62,153 nucleotides of DNA from Gammaproteobacteria bacterium (GTDB lineage Bacteria; Pseudomonadota; Gammaproteobacteria; Pseudomonadales; Azotimanducaceae): NCBI GenBank assembly GCA_009839505.1, contig VXPO01000008.1, forward strand, positions 1 through 62,153, given 5' to 3'. A program made the position numbers and the translations under genes. This document shows, piece after piece, positions 18,323 through 27,900 of this stretch. A model generated the notes under the pieces. That model saw only the letters and a list, made by a program, of their open reading frames with translations, ran no database searches and had not been told where the DNA came from. Position 1 is the first letter of the stretch, and each line of letters begins with the position of its first letter.

Positions 18323-19174
18323 ATGCACATCGGCATCATGTCCGGCCACTTTCGCCGCCCGAGCCTCGGCGAGTCCCTCGACGCGATCCTCGGTCACGGC
18401 ATTCGCCACCTGCAGTTCAACCTCGGGTCGGCCCATCTGGACGGGCCGCCGGGTGAACAGGACGAATCCGTGTTCGCCGGCATCCGGGACGAGGTGGACA
18501 GGCGCGGGATGACCATTGCGGCTCTCGGCGGACCGGTCAACATGGTTCATCCCGATCCGGTCAAGCGGCAGGAAGGCATCGATCGCATGGAGACCCTGAT
18601 CGGCATCTGCGGGCCCTTGGGAACCTCGGCGATCGCCACGTGCACCGGGTCACGGCATCCCGAGAGCATGTGGCGCCACCATCCCGACAACGTCACCGAG
18701 GACACCTGGCAGGTGCTCCAGGGCACGCTGGAGCATCTCCTGCCGATCGCCGAATCGCACGGTGTCGCGCTCGCGTTCGAGCCGGAGGTCAACAACGTCT
18801 GCAACAACGCCAAGCGCAGCCGCCAGCTCATCGACGAGATGGCATCGAGCGCGCTGAAGGTCGTGATGGACGCCTCGAACCTCTTCGGCAAGGGCGAACT
18901 GCCCCGCATGACCGAGATTCTCGACGAGGCCTTCGAGCTGTTGGGCGAGCACGTCTCCATTGCCCACGCCAAGGATCTCGACCACGACGGCGACGCCGGC
19001 CACCTCCCGGCGGGCGCAGGAAAACTCGACTACGAACGCTACGTCTCGCTGTTGTGCGCCCTGCCCTTCGAGGTGTCCGTCATCCTGCATGGACTTGGCG
19101 AAGACCAGGTGGCCGACAGCGTCGCCATGCTGGACCGTTGCGCGGCGACCGTCAAGGCGAGACCGGCTGAATGA
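18323..19174 (+). CDS. Sugar phosphate isomerase/epimerase-like TIM barrel
   Basis: 283-residue AP-endonuclease-2 superfamily TIM barrel, the fold of xylose-isomerase-like and inosose dehydratase/isomerase enzymes. Likely metal ligands: the Glu in LAFEPEVNN, Asp in VVMDASNLF, His and Asp in IAHAKDLDHDG, and the late acidic GKLDY. Its stop codon overlaps the ATG of the next Gfo/Idh gene (ATGA at 19171-19174), so the two are translationally coupled. Together with the flanking dehydrogenases it suggests stepwise oxidation and isomerisation of a cyclitol or sugar derivative. Confidence 0.88.
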   Translation: MHIGIMSGHFRRPSLGESLDAILGHGIRHLQFNLGSAHLDGPPGEQDESVFAGIRDEVDRRGMTIAALGGPVNMVHPDPVKRQEGIDRMETLIGICGPLGTSAIATCTGSRHPESMWRHHPDNVTEDTWQVLQGTLEHLLPIAESHGVALAFEPEVNNVCNNAKRSRQLIDEMASSALKVVMDASNLFGKGELPRMTEILDEAFELLGEHVSIAHAKDLDHDGDAGHLPAGAGKLDYERYVSLLCALPFEVSVILHGLGEDQVADSVAMLDRCAATVKARPAE

Positions 19175-20388
19175 CGCTGGCGAAAGTCGCCGTCGTCGGC
19201 TGCGGACGTCCGTCGCAGCGCTGGCACCTGCCGACGATGGCGGAACTCGCGAGACGCGGGCGCATCGAGTTCGCCGCGCTGTGCGACATCGACGCCGAAC
19301 TGGCCGAGCGCATGGGCCGCGAGTACGGGGTGCCGCACTACACGGACGTCGAGCAGATGCTCGACAGGCACAAGGACATCATGGCGGTGGACATCGTCAC
19401 CGGTGATCCGACGCACCATTCGATCGCCCGCCTCGCGGCCGAGCACGGCCGGCACGTGATGGTCGAGAAGCCCATGGCGGTGACGTTGCCGTGCTGCGAT
19501 GCGATCATCGAAGCCTGTCGGGCCAACGGCGTCCACTTCGAGGTCGCCGAGAACTACTTCCGCATGCCCAAGCAGCGGGTGATCCTGAAGCTCATCGCGG
19601 CCGGCGTCCTCGGCGACATCGTGCGCGTCCACTTCGTGGAGCCCAAGGGCAAACGGTTCCGGCCTTTCGACGCCAGCGTCCAACCCAAGGGCGTGTCGCG
19701 CCCCGTGTCGCAGTTCACCTCCTACTCGGGCCTGTTCATGGACATGGGTGCGCACCGGTTCTCGCAGATTCGACTCTACGCCCAGAACGACCCTCGGCGG
19801 ATCGTCGCGAGCCTGAAGAAGTACCGACCCGACCCGGAGTTCGTCCACGAGGACTGGGGCCACGCCATGGTCGACTTCGACAACGGCGCCGTCGGCATCT
19901 ACGAGACCTCCCGACTCGGCGAAGAGACGCTCCGCTACTGCCAGATCGCGGGATCCCGCGGCCGGATCCTGGACCACGACCCGTTTGGGCCCCAGCTACC
20001 ACTACGCATACTGGTCGATGGCGAGATGCACGACATCCCGGTCGAGTTCCAACGCCATCGCGTCGACGATGTGGACGTATTGTCGCGGATCGTCGTCCAC
20101 ACCGACCCACCGCTCACGTACGACAACCCCTACGCGGACTGCGCCATCGACGACTGGTCGGTCGGGCACGCCGAGGAGATCATGAGCATCGCCAACGCCG
20201 CGGTGAACGACGAGCCGCCCGAGTACGGTCTTGGGGGTCGCCAGGACGTTGAGATGGCCATGGCCGCCTACGAGTCGTCGATCCAGGGCATGCGGCCCAT
20301 CGACATCCCCATCGACGGCATGACGAGCTACGAGCAGATGCTGCACGACGACTATGCGGATCGGTTTGGCAGATCGATCACGGAGTAA
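19171..20388 (+). CDS. Gfo/Idh/MocA-family oxidoreductase
   Basis: 405 residues. Rossmann start KVAVVGCGRPSQRWH (5-19), signature HVMVEKPMAV near 90-99, and a probable catalytic His/Asp pair in MDMGAHRFSQ. It is coupled to the upstream isomerase through an ATGA overlap and, at its 3' end, overlaps the start of the solute-binding protein gene by 35 bases. It is not closely similar to the other two Gfo/Idh proteins here, so it probably acts on a different step or substrate of the same pathway. Confidence 0.9.
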   Translation: MTLAKVAVVGCGRPSQRWHLPTMAELARRGRIEFAALCDIDAELAERMGREYGVPHYTDVEQMLDRHKDIMAVDIVTGDPTHHSIARLAAEHGRHVMVEKPMAVTLPCCDAIIEACRANGVHFEVAENYFRMPKQRVILKLIAAGVLGDIVRVHFVEPKGKRFRPFDASVQPKGVSRPVSQFTSYSGLFMDMGAHRFSQIRLYAQNDPRRIVASLKKYRPDPEFVHEDWGHAMVDFDNGAVGIYETSRLGEETLRYCQIAGSRGRILDHDPFGPQLPLRILVDGEMHDIPVEFQRHRVDDVDVLSRIVVHTDPPLTYDNPYADCAIDDWSVGHAEEIMSIANAAVNDEPPEYGLGGRQDVEMAMAAYESSIQGMRPIDIPIDGMTSYEQMLHDDYADRFGRSITE

Positions 20389-22213
20389 CGGTTTCAAACT
20401 GTCGGTCGTCGCGTACGCCTTGCTGGCGACGGCGTCCGCTCCCTGGTGCGTCGCCGCGGAAGAGGTTCAATACCGACACGGCATCTCGCTCCTGCACGAG
20501 TTGAAGTACGGCCCCGACTTCGAGCACTTCGAGTACGCCAACCCCGACGCCCCCAAGGGCGGTACGCTGGTGCTGTCCACCGGCATGCACATCTCGAATT
20601 TCTCCGGCCAGCCCGGCAGCGAGGTTCCGAACGCCCCGGGACTCGGCAGAACCCAGGAGCGGCTCTTGATCCGGACCGGTGACGAGCTGTCCGGGCTCTA
20701 CGGATGGCTCGCGGACGGGGTGGCGCTGAGTCCGGACATGAAGTCGTTGCACATACGCCTGCACCCGCAGGCGCGCTGGCACGACGGCGTGCCGGTGACC
20801 AGTCGCGACGTCAAGTTCTCCTTCGAACAAACCCTGGCCGTGGCCTTCGGCAAGGTCTACTTCGAGCCGTGGCTCGAGTCTCTCGACGTGATAAGCCCAC
20901 GCGAACTCGTGGTTCGACACCGCCGTGAGTTCACCAACTCCAACCTGGTGGCGCTGACCTGGTTCCGCATTCGTCCGGCGCACTACTACGAACCTGCCGA
21001 GCGGGATCCGGCAGCCGCCACCCTGGATCCTCCCTTGGGGAGCGGTCCCTACCGGATCGCCGACTTCGATCGCAACTTCGTGCGCTACGAACGGGTGGAG
21101 AACTATTGGGGACGCGACATACCCATCAACCGCGGTCGGTACAACTTCGACGCCATCCACTACGACGTCTACCGCGATGCGACGGTCGCCCGGGAGAGCC
21201 TGCGCAAGGGCCTGATCGACCTCTACTTCGAAACCGACATCCGGCATTGGGCGACCGCCTACGACGTGCCGGCCGTGGCCGCCGGACGCCTGATTCGCGA
21301 CACGCGACTGGTGAGGAAGTTCATCGGGCCTCGCGTCGCCGTTGCGCTGAACACCGACCACGACAAGCTGCGTGACATCCGTGTGCGCGAAGCGCTCACC
21401 TTGGCGATGGACTTCGAGTGGCAGAACCGGGTCTTCCACCACGGCTCCCAGGTACGCGCGATGAGCTATTTCGCCAATTCGGCGTTCGCGGCTACGGGCC
21501 TGCCCACAAAGGCGGAACTGGAATTGCTCGAGCCGTTCCGGGACCGGATTCCAGAGCGGGTCTTCACCGAGCCTTTCGAACTGCCCGTGTCATCGGCCTC
21601 GGGCCACGACCGTTCGGCACTGGTGCGTGCCCGGGAGTTGCTCGCCCAAGCCGGCTGGCGCGTCGCCGGCGATCGGCTTGTCGACGTGAACGGCGAGCCG
21701 TTCGAACTCGAGATCCTCACCCAGAATCCAGCGAACCAGCGCATTCTCCTGCCCTACATCGAGTCGCTGAAGCTGCTCGGTGTCGACGTCCGCCTTCGGC
21801 TCATGGACAACGTCGCCACCATCAACTTCCTGCGCGAACGCAATTTCGAGGCGTACGTTCGCGGGCACGACATCCTCAACCCGCCGATCGGCGAACTGCA
21901 CAGCTACTTCGCCTCCGCGACCGCCGACATGACGGGCGGGGGCAATCTCGCCGGTGTCCGAGATCCGGTGGTCGACGCGTTGATCGAGAAGGCCACGGAG
22001 GCGAAGTCCATCGACGAGGTGGCAACCGCGTGCCGTGCCCTGGACCGGGTTCTGCTATGGAGTTTCTACCACGTGATGCTGAACACGCCCGAAGAGGAGC
22101 GGTTTCTCTACTGGGACAAGCTCGGCCGCCCCGAGCACGAGGATGTCGCCGAGTTCGAGTACTTGACCCAGAGCAGCCTGCGCGTCCTCGACAGTTGGTG
22201 GCACAAGCCGTAG
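20354..22213 (+). CDS. Family-5 extracellular solute-binding protein (YejA-like)
   Basis: 619-residue periplasmic binding protein of a peptide/nickel-type ABC importer. A signal peptide ends near CVAAEE. The mature N-terminus RHGISLLHELKYGPDF plus ANPDAPKGGTLVLS resembles YejA-type oligopeptide binders, and LHPQARWHDG with VTSRDVKFSFEQT is the classic SBP_bac_5 strand pair. The start overlaps the preceding gene by 35 bases, which argues for one operon. No permease or ATPase genes follow, so this is an orphan binding protein that must share a transporter encoded elsewhere. Confidence 0.9.
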   Translation: MRIGLADRSRSNGFKLSVVAYALLATASAPWCVAAEEVQYRHGISLLHELKYGPDFEHFEYANPDAPKGGTLVLSTGMHISNFSGQPGSEVPNAPGLGRTQERLLIRTGDELSGLYGWLADGVALSPDMKSLHIRLHPQARWHDGVPVTSRDVKFSFEQTLAVAFGKVYFEPWLESLDVISPRELVVRHRREFTNSNLVALTWFRIRPAHYYEPAERDPAAATLDPPLGSGPYRIADFDRNFVRYERVENYWGRDIPINRGRYNFDAIHYDVYRDATVARESLRKGLIDLYFETDIRHWATAYDVPAVAAGRLIRDTRLVRKFIGPRVAVALNTDHDKLRDIRVREALTLAMDFEWQNRVFHHGSQVRAMSYFANSAFAATGLPTKAELELLEPFRDRIPERVFTEPFELPVSSASGHDRSALVRARELLAQAGWRVAGDRLVDVNGEPFELEILTQNPANQRILLPYIESLKLLGVDVRLRLMDNVATINFLRERNFEAYVRGHDILNPPIGELHSYFASATADMTGGGNLAGVRDPVVDALIEKATEAKSIDEVATACRALDRVLLWSFYHVMLNTPEEERFLYWDKLGRPEHEDVAEFEYLTQSSLRVLDSWWHKP

Positions 22214-22221
22214 CGCTACGG
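22208..22221. terminator. Palindrome carrying both convergent stop codons
   Basis: CCGTAGCGCTACGG is a perfect 14-base palindrome. The TAG at 22211-22213 ends the binding-protein gene, and the symmetric TAG on the other strand (22218-22216) ends the NTF2-like gene. The site may act as a compact bidirectional end signal; there is no T-tract. Confidence 0.4.
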
Positions 22222-22953
22222 GATAACCGAGGCGGCAGCGAGGCGCCAACCTCGTTCGCGTTTGGCGACGAGGTACACCGCGTGGAACGCCGAACCGGCG
22301 ACACTCTGCCAGGTTGCCGCCGCGACGATGCCGTGTCGTCCCTCGCGGATGGCCTGAACGCTGTTGACCTTCCCGGGGGTCTCGGCATAGAGGCCGGCGG
22401 CGACTTCCGACGCGTTCCCGTAGCGGTCGACCCGCCCTACTCCGACATCGGTGAACGGATAGGCAAACGACTCGGTCGCCGCAGCAGCGTCCCCGGCGGC
22501 CCAGTTCTCTAGGTGCGCGGCAACCACGCCGACCGGGGCCGAAGAGTCGACCACTTCTCCCTCGGTGAATGAGTCGGTGCCGAAACGCGCCTGGATGCCC
22601 CACGAACCCTCGATGCGGGTGAGGATGTAGGTGACCCGATTGCGCAGGATCGGTTCGTCCTGGGCGTTGTAGCGTGTCCAGCCGCCGGCCAGATGCACCT
22701 TGTCGGCGGACTCGTGGATACGGACCGGGTCGACTCCCACGGATCGAACCCACCCGGTGGCAACCCGATCCTTCCACGATGCCCGCGCCGCGTAGTCTTC
22801 CGGCGTGTTGTAGTAGGGACTCTGGCCGGTCGCCGACACGCGGGTATGGGGATAGCTCATGACCGCCGCCCATGCCTCGGCATCCTGCGCCGCATCAGCT
22901 CGGAAAAACTCGAAGTAGGCGTCTTCCGGTGCCTCGAATGTCTTGCTCATCAT
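22216..22953 (-). CDS. Two-domain NTF2/SnoaL-like protein
   Basis: 245 residues with two consecutive NTF2-like cone folds, about 1-125 and 130-245; each half has the helix-rich opening followed by strands ending with W-G or W-R-L-A. Fold members include SnoaL-type cyclases, ketosteroid isomerases and small binding domains; no catalytic residues can be assigned here. Two ATGs three bases apart (22953 and 22950) are available, and GGGAAG fits the second better. The 5' end of this gene is part of a tandem duplication (22925-23087). Confidence 0.75.
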   Translation of the reverse strand: MMSKTFEAPEDAYFEFFRADAAQDAEAWAAVMSYPHTRVSATGQSPYYNTPEDYAARASWKDRVATGWVRSVGVDPVRIHESADKVHLAGGWTRYNAQDEPILRNRVTYILTRIEGSWGIQARFGTDSFTEGEVVDSSAPVGVVAAHLENWAAGDAAAATESFAYPFTDVGVGRVDRYGNASEVAAGLYAETPGKVNSVQAIREGRHGIVAAATWQSVAGSAFHAVYLVAKRERGWRLAAASVIP

Positions 22954-23087
22954 TGCTTCCCGATGAAGAGATTTCGCGTAGCGGTCGCGTCGCCTTCAGT
23001 TGCTTGGAATACCTTGCTCACGATCGCCTCCATCAAGAGATTTCGCGCAGCGAAATCTCGGGGCGACCGCGTAGCGGTCGCGTCGCC
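22925..23087. repeat. Tandem duplication of a gene start with REP-like hairpins
   Basis: Two units share CGAAT/GGAAT...CTTGCTCA...GCTTCC/GCCTCC, then AAGAGATTTCGC. The right unit contains two perfect hairpins: GAGATTTCGC (23037-23046) with GCGAAATCTC (23050-23059) around GCA, and GCGACCGC (23063-23070) with GCGGTCGC (23074-23081) around GTA. The left unit (22968-22994) joins the left arm of the first hairpin directly to the right arm of the second (GAGATTTCGC-GTA-GCGGTCGC), as if the middle had been deleted. Both units end CGCGTCGCC. The left copy overlaps the start of the NTF2-like gene, and the right one abuts the enolase-superfamily stop codon. Confidence 0.75.
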
Positions 23088-24235
23088 TACGACCATTCGA
23101 TGTCTTGCCGCGAGGGCGTGGCGCCCTGACGGTGGCGCCAAGGCCGGGCGTCGTCATCCCACGGGTGCGCCGCCAGCCACTCCTCGCTCATGGCCACGCC
23201 GAGGCCGGGACCCGGCGGCAACGCGAAGTAGCCGTCCTCCTGAACCGGAAAGTCGCCGGTGGTGGCATCCTGGTACCAGGCGTGGATGCCGCCTTCCTGG
23301 ATCAGGAAGTTCGGCGTGCAGGCATCGAGGTGCAGCGACGCGATGGTGGCGAACGGTCCGTAGCAGTTGTGCGGTTGAATGCCGACGTAGTGGGCCTCCG
23401 CCATCGCGGCGATCTTCTTGAGTTCCAGGATTCCCCCGGCCTGGACGATGTCCGGCTGGATGAGATCGACGGCATGTAGCGGAAAGAGCTCGGCGAAGTC
23501 GAACTTGGTCAACAACCGCTCGCCCGTGGCGATTGGGATGTTGACGTGGTCCGCCACCTTCTTCAGCGCGTCGAGGTTCTGCGGAGGTACCGGTTCCTCG
23601 TAGTAGAACGGCCGGAACTCCTCGAGCCGGTTGCCGACCCGGATGGCGTCCGACGGCGACAGCCGGCCGTGCACCTCGACCAGCAACTCCACGTCGTCGC
23701 CCACCGCCTCGCGAACGGCCTTCATCTTCGCCACGGCGAGATCCTCGGACTTTCGGTCGCTGAATATGCCCTGATGCTCAAAGGGATCGCCCTTGAGCGC
23801 GGTCAATCCCTGCTCGACATGGTTCATGGCGTTCTGCACGGCAAGCTCCGGCGTCGGGCCGTCCCAGCGCCCGTAGGTCCAGATCCGATCACGGACCCGA
23901 CCGCCGAGTAGTTCGTACACGGGAGCGCCCAAGGCCTGGCCCTTGATGTCCCAGAGCGCGATCTCGATGCCGCTGATCGCGCACATCTGGATGACGCCGC
24001 CGCGCACGTGAAAGTGGTGGTAGAGGGTCTGCCAGTGGCGCTCGATCTCCATGGGATCGCACCCGGTGATCACCTTGCCGAACTCCTCCACCATGGTCGC
24101 TGCGGCCAGCGGCCCGCAGGTGGACTCGCCCCAACCGGTAAGACCCTCGTCGGTTTCGACCTTCACGAAAACGAAGTTGCGGGTGACGGTGGTTGGACTC
24201 GAGGCGGGGAACGCTTTGACCGAGGTGATCTTCAT
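23087..24235 (-). CDS. Mandelate racemase/enolase-superfamily sugar-acid dehydratase (galactonate dehydratase-like)
   Basis: 382 residues from the ATG at 24235 (an upstream start would add ten residues). The N-terminal capping domain holds KITSVKAF and WGESTCGP; the barrel has VHGRLSP, YYEEPVPPQN, IATGERL, QPDIVQAGGI and QPHNCYGP, as in D-galactonate-dehydratase-like members. Such enzymes remove water from sugar acids to give 2-keto-3-deoxy acids using Mg2+. The first metal ligand is usually the Asp of a DFHG-type motif; here that position reads EVHG, so it is Glu. Its neighbours (Gfo/Idh, isomerase, binding protein) fit carbohydrate-acid catabolism. Confidence 0.88.
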   Translation of the reverse strand: MKITSVKAFPASSPTTVTRNFVFVKVETDEGLTGWGESTCGPLAAATMVEEFGKVITGCDPMEIERHWQTLYHHFHVRGGVIQMCAISGIEIALWDIKGQALGAPVYELLGGRVRDRIWTYGRWDGPTPELAVQNAMNHVEQGLTALKGDPFEHQGIFSDRKSEDLAVAKMKAVREAVGDDVELLVEVHGRLSPSDAIRVGNRLEEFRPFYYEEPVPPQNLDALKKVADHVNIPIATGERLLTKFDFAELFPLHAVDLIQPDIVQAGGILELKKIAAMAEAHYVGIQPHNCYGPFATIASLHLDACTPNFLIQEGGIHAWYQDATTGDFPVQEDGYFALPPGPGLGVAMSEEWLAAHPWDDDARPWRHRQGATPSRQDIEWS

Positions 24236-24384
24236 GGTTCGACCAAGTGACGGCAAACCGCACATTTAACAACAAACTGCTGCGCCATGGAGTGCCTCGT
24301 CCAGCCTCCCAATAGCCTCCAACCTCCAACCCCGATCCCCGTTTTACGGTAAAGTGGGAATATCCACACCGCCATGATTTCGAA

Positions 24385-24711
24385 ATGACCTTCCGACATG
24401 CTTTGTTTACATCATCGGTGCTGATCGCCGGGCTCGCATTCATCCCGGCGAGCGCAAACGAGTCGCCGCTGAACGACCACTACAGCAAGCACAAGGCCAA
24501 GGTGGAAACGTACGCGAAGTGCATGGTGCACGCGCTCGAAGACGACGCGGAACGTACGGTGGAGGACGCGCGCAAGGCATGCGACACGGAACTCGGCGAG
24601 ATGAAGGCCACGATGCCGGCACCCGAATGGGAGCGCGCACTCGACCTGATCGAGGACTCCGTCCCGGAGATCAAGGACAGGAAGGACAGCAAGGAAGGGG
24701 AAGCGAGTTAG
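24385..24711 (+). CDS. Small secreted helical protein, unknown
   Basis: 108 residues with a signal peptide (hydrophobic 8-21, cleavage near PASANE). The mature part is highly charged and mostly helical, with two cysteines (KCMVHAL and KACDTEL) that could form a periplasmic disulfide. I do not recognise a family. A near-palindromic GTGGGAATATCCAC at 24354-24367 just upstream might be a regulatory site. It is the last gene before the Rhs island. Confidence 0.7.
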   Translation: MTFRHALFTSSVLIAGLAFIPASANESPLNDHYSKHKAKVETYAKCMVHALEDDAERTVEDARKACDTELGEMKATMPAPEWERALDLIEDSVPEIKDRKDSKEGEAS

Positions 24712-24776
24712 CGCGTCTCGCTAGCGCGAGTCGTTCCACAGCCGTACGGCGCTGTTCCCATGCAACCTGCCCATAG

Positions 24777-24944
24777 ACACCGAGGACGCTCGAGGAACCT
24801 GGTCAGCGGTCTCCGCTGGCTGACCGTCGCCGCGCCAGCGGTACCCGCACGGCCGACGCCGGGACCTACGCCCAAAGCCCCTGGTCGTTCGCGGTAAACC
24901 CGGTCTACCAGTGGGGCCTCGACCGGCTGGAGCAACTCGGCAAC
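24777..24944 (+). pseudogene. 5' coding remnant of the SpvB/Rhs gene upstream of its first usable start
   Basis: The Rhs frame stays open back to a TAG at 24774-24776 and encodes clear family sequence just before the first GTG, including VNPVYQWGLDRLEQLGN, which in intact SpvB/TcaC-like Rhs proteins lies well inside the protein. No ATG, GTG or TTG is available in this frame between 24777 and 24944. The normal N-terminus (signal peptide, beta-propeller or FG-GAP repeats) is missing, so the gene has been cut at its 5' side, with the junction somewhere in about 24712-24850. Confidence 0.7.
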
Positions 24945-27900
24945 GTGTTGACAGTCACCTACGAGATCGACGACGCCCACGGCACGATGAATCCGAAGGC
25001 GGTGAGCTACGACGACGCCGAAGTCCGCTTCAAGTACCGACCGCGCAACGACCTGCGGTCCAACACGGCCGGAACGGGCCGGGTCCGCCGAAATTCCGTC
25101 CTGCACACCGTCGAGGTGCACTTCGACGGCGCCCAAGTACGGGAATACCGCCTGGACTCCAACACGGTCGCCGGGCGGACGAGGCTGGAGAAGGTCCAAG
25201 AGTGCGGCTACACGGAAGCCGGCGTTCTCGACGCCTGCCTGCCGCCGCTGGCGTTCTCGTGGGTCACGGTGGCCGGTGCGCCAACCGACTTCGGCATCGG
25301 CGTATCGAAAGTCACCGATGGACGCGGTGCCGACACGGAGTTTCGCTACCGCGCTGTTTCCGGTAGCCGGCACGCACTGAACTACACGGAGACGCCGTTC
25401 GGGACACTAATCGCCGGCTCGGCTGCCGAGGCCGTCAAACAGGTCGTGGTGTCGGAGGTTCGGCGCGACGACGGCCGGGGTGGCAACCGCAGCTTCCACT
25501 ATCGCTACAAAGGCGCGCCGCAGCGCAGCACGTTGGGCAGGGGCTATCTCGGCTTCCCCGAGACGCGCATCCGCGACGTAGAGGCGCAAACGTACAGCTA
25601 CCGTCAGACCCGAATGGACTGGCCCTTCCACGGGTCGACGGCGGCGGCGCTGGTGCTGAACAACGCGCATGGCAGCCACACCCGGACCTACGCGAGAGCG
25701 GAAAACGCCTATGCGGCCCTCGCCATGCACGGCGACACGGTGAAGTACCCCTATCTCGCGCGGGCCACGCGGTGGATCTACGAGGGAAACACCGTGGTCG
25801 GCGGCTCGGAACTCGTCAACGCCCTGGTTCAATCCGGCGAATTCCTCACACGGCGAACCAGCACCTCGACCACTGGCAACACGGTCTCCAATCCGGCGTT
25901 CACGGCGACGGTCTGGGGCGACGTGCCGAACCGCGCCATCGGCAGCGTCAAGCAGACGGTGACCACGGTGGAGAACTACACGAACACGAACACCACGACC
26001 GAGTGGACGATCGGCAAGGTCAACCGCCGGACGGTCACCCACGCGGCGTCCGGCGAGACCACGAGGACTGTGGACACCACCCACACCTACCTGGCCGGCA
26101 CGCGGAACGTCGACACGACGACGCGGCTCCCTAGCCACGCCACGCTGACGTTGACCACGGACCGCAGGTTCGACACCCGCGGACGGGTGACACGGGAGAC
26201 GGTCTCCGGCGACGGGATCACGTCGCGGACGACAACAAACGGGTCGTACACCGAAAGCCGCTACCCCTCGTCGGTGACCAACGCCTTGTACCAGACCGTG
26301 AACATCGTCTACGACCTGCGCTTCGGGGAACCGAAACAGCTCACCGACCCGAACAGCGATGTATCGAGGATCAGTTACGATGCGTTCGGACGAAGGGTTC
26401 GCGAGACGGCACCTGACGGGACGGCGATGTCGACCACCTACCAGCGCTGCGGCGCGGCCGGCGTCGTCTGCCCAAACGTGCCGAACGCCGAGGAGGCCGT
26501 GAAGGTAACCACCACGGTCGCCAACGGTACGACGCAGACAGCGCCAACCCGCGTGGCGTACCTAGACGTGCTCGGGCGCGAGGTGGTGTCCGACGAGGAG
26601 GCCTTCGACTCGACCGACGGCTGGCGCCGTCAGCACCGGGAATACGACAAGCAGGGGCGGCTGAAGCACGTCTCGCGGCCGTATTTCTCGACCGGGACCG
26701 CGCCGAGGTGCGCAACGGCTGGGACCTGCACGAGCTACCACCACGACGCGGTCTTCACGCAGCGGATCGTGACCCGCGCGGGTGGCGGCACGGTGCAGAC
26801 GGACCGTAGCGGTACTGCGGGAACGACGACAGTGGACACGACCGAGCAGACCGTGAACCCGTCGGCGACGCTGCGCAAGCGGACGAAGCTGGACGTCCTC
26901 GGCCGGGTCGTCGAGACCGTGGACGACTACGGAAGCAACGACGCCGTCACCACGACCTACGGCTACGATGCGCTGGGCAACCTGGACAAGGTCGTAGTCG
27001 ACGGCGTTACCACAGCGACGATGACCTACGACGAGATTGGCCACCGCACGACGCTCACGGACGCATCCCTCGGTACCTGGCGCTACGACTACAACGCACT
27101 CTCGGAGCTGACCTCCGAGACCGACGCCAAGGGCCAGAAGACCACCTACGCCTACGACCTCCTCGGTCGGCCCACGCAGCGCCGGGACTGCTTCTCCGGC
27201 TGCTCGCCTACCGTGACAAACACTTGGACGTGGGATCCGACCAACGCGACGGGCGAACTGGCTTCGTCCACGAACGGCACGTTCACGGAGACCTACACGT
27301 ACCGGGCTGCGGACGGCAAACCCACCGGCGTGGCGACGCGCATCGCCGTGACGGGCGTCCTGACGGCGAGCTACTCGCGCACGCTCGGCTACGACGCGGC
27401 GGGCCGGCCGAGCACCGTGCGCCATCCGGACGGGACGACCTACACGAACACCTACACCGCGCGCGGCCACCCGAAGGCGGTCAAGCACGGCACGACGGTG
27501 CTGCACGAATTCAAGGCGGCGGACGCGTTCGGCAACGTGACCCGCGAGGAGTTCAACGGCAACGCCTTCGCGACGGTGCGGACGTTCGACGCCGACACGG
27601 GCCGGCTGACGGGCATCCGCACCGGCACGGCGGCGGCGCCGAATAGCGTTCAGGACCTCGAATACAAGTGGCGCGAGGACGCGGTGCTCCACCAGCGCAT
27701 CGACAAGCGGGGCACGGCGGCGACGCCGGACGATCTCACCGACACGTTCACGATGGACGGCCTGTCGCGGACGACCCGGCAGGCGACGACGGGCGGCGCG
27801 ACGCGGACGCTGGACTTCGCGTACGACGACCGCGGCAACCTGACCTCGAAGACGTCGTCCGTGACCGGCGACCTCGACGCGACGGCGTACACGTACTGGA

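Noticed and set aside
16841-18550. 569-codon minus-strand frame opposite the Gfo/Idh gene
   Set aside because: Shadow of a well-supported oxidoreductase; Gly/Val/Asp-rich antisense pattern without motifs.
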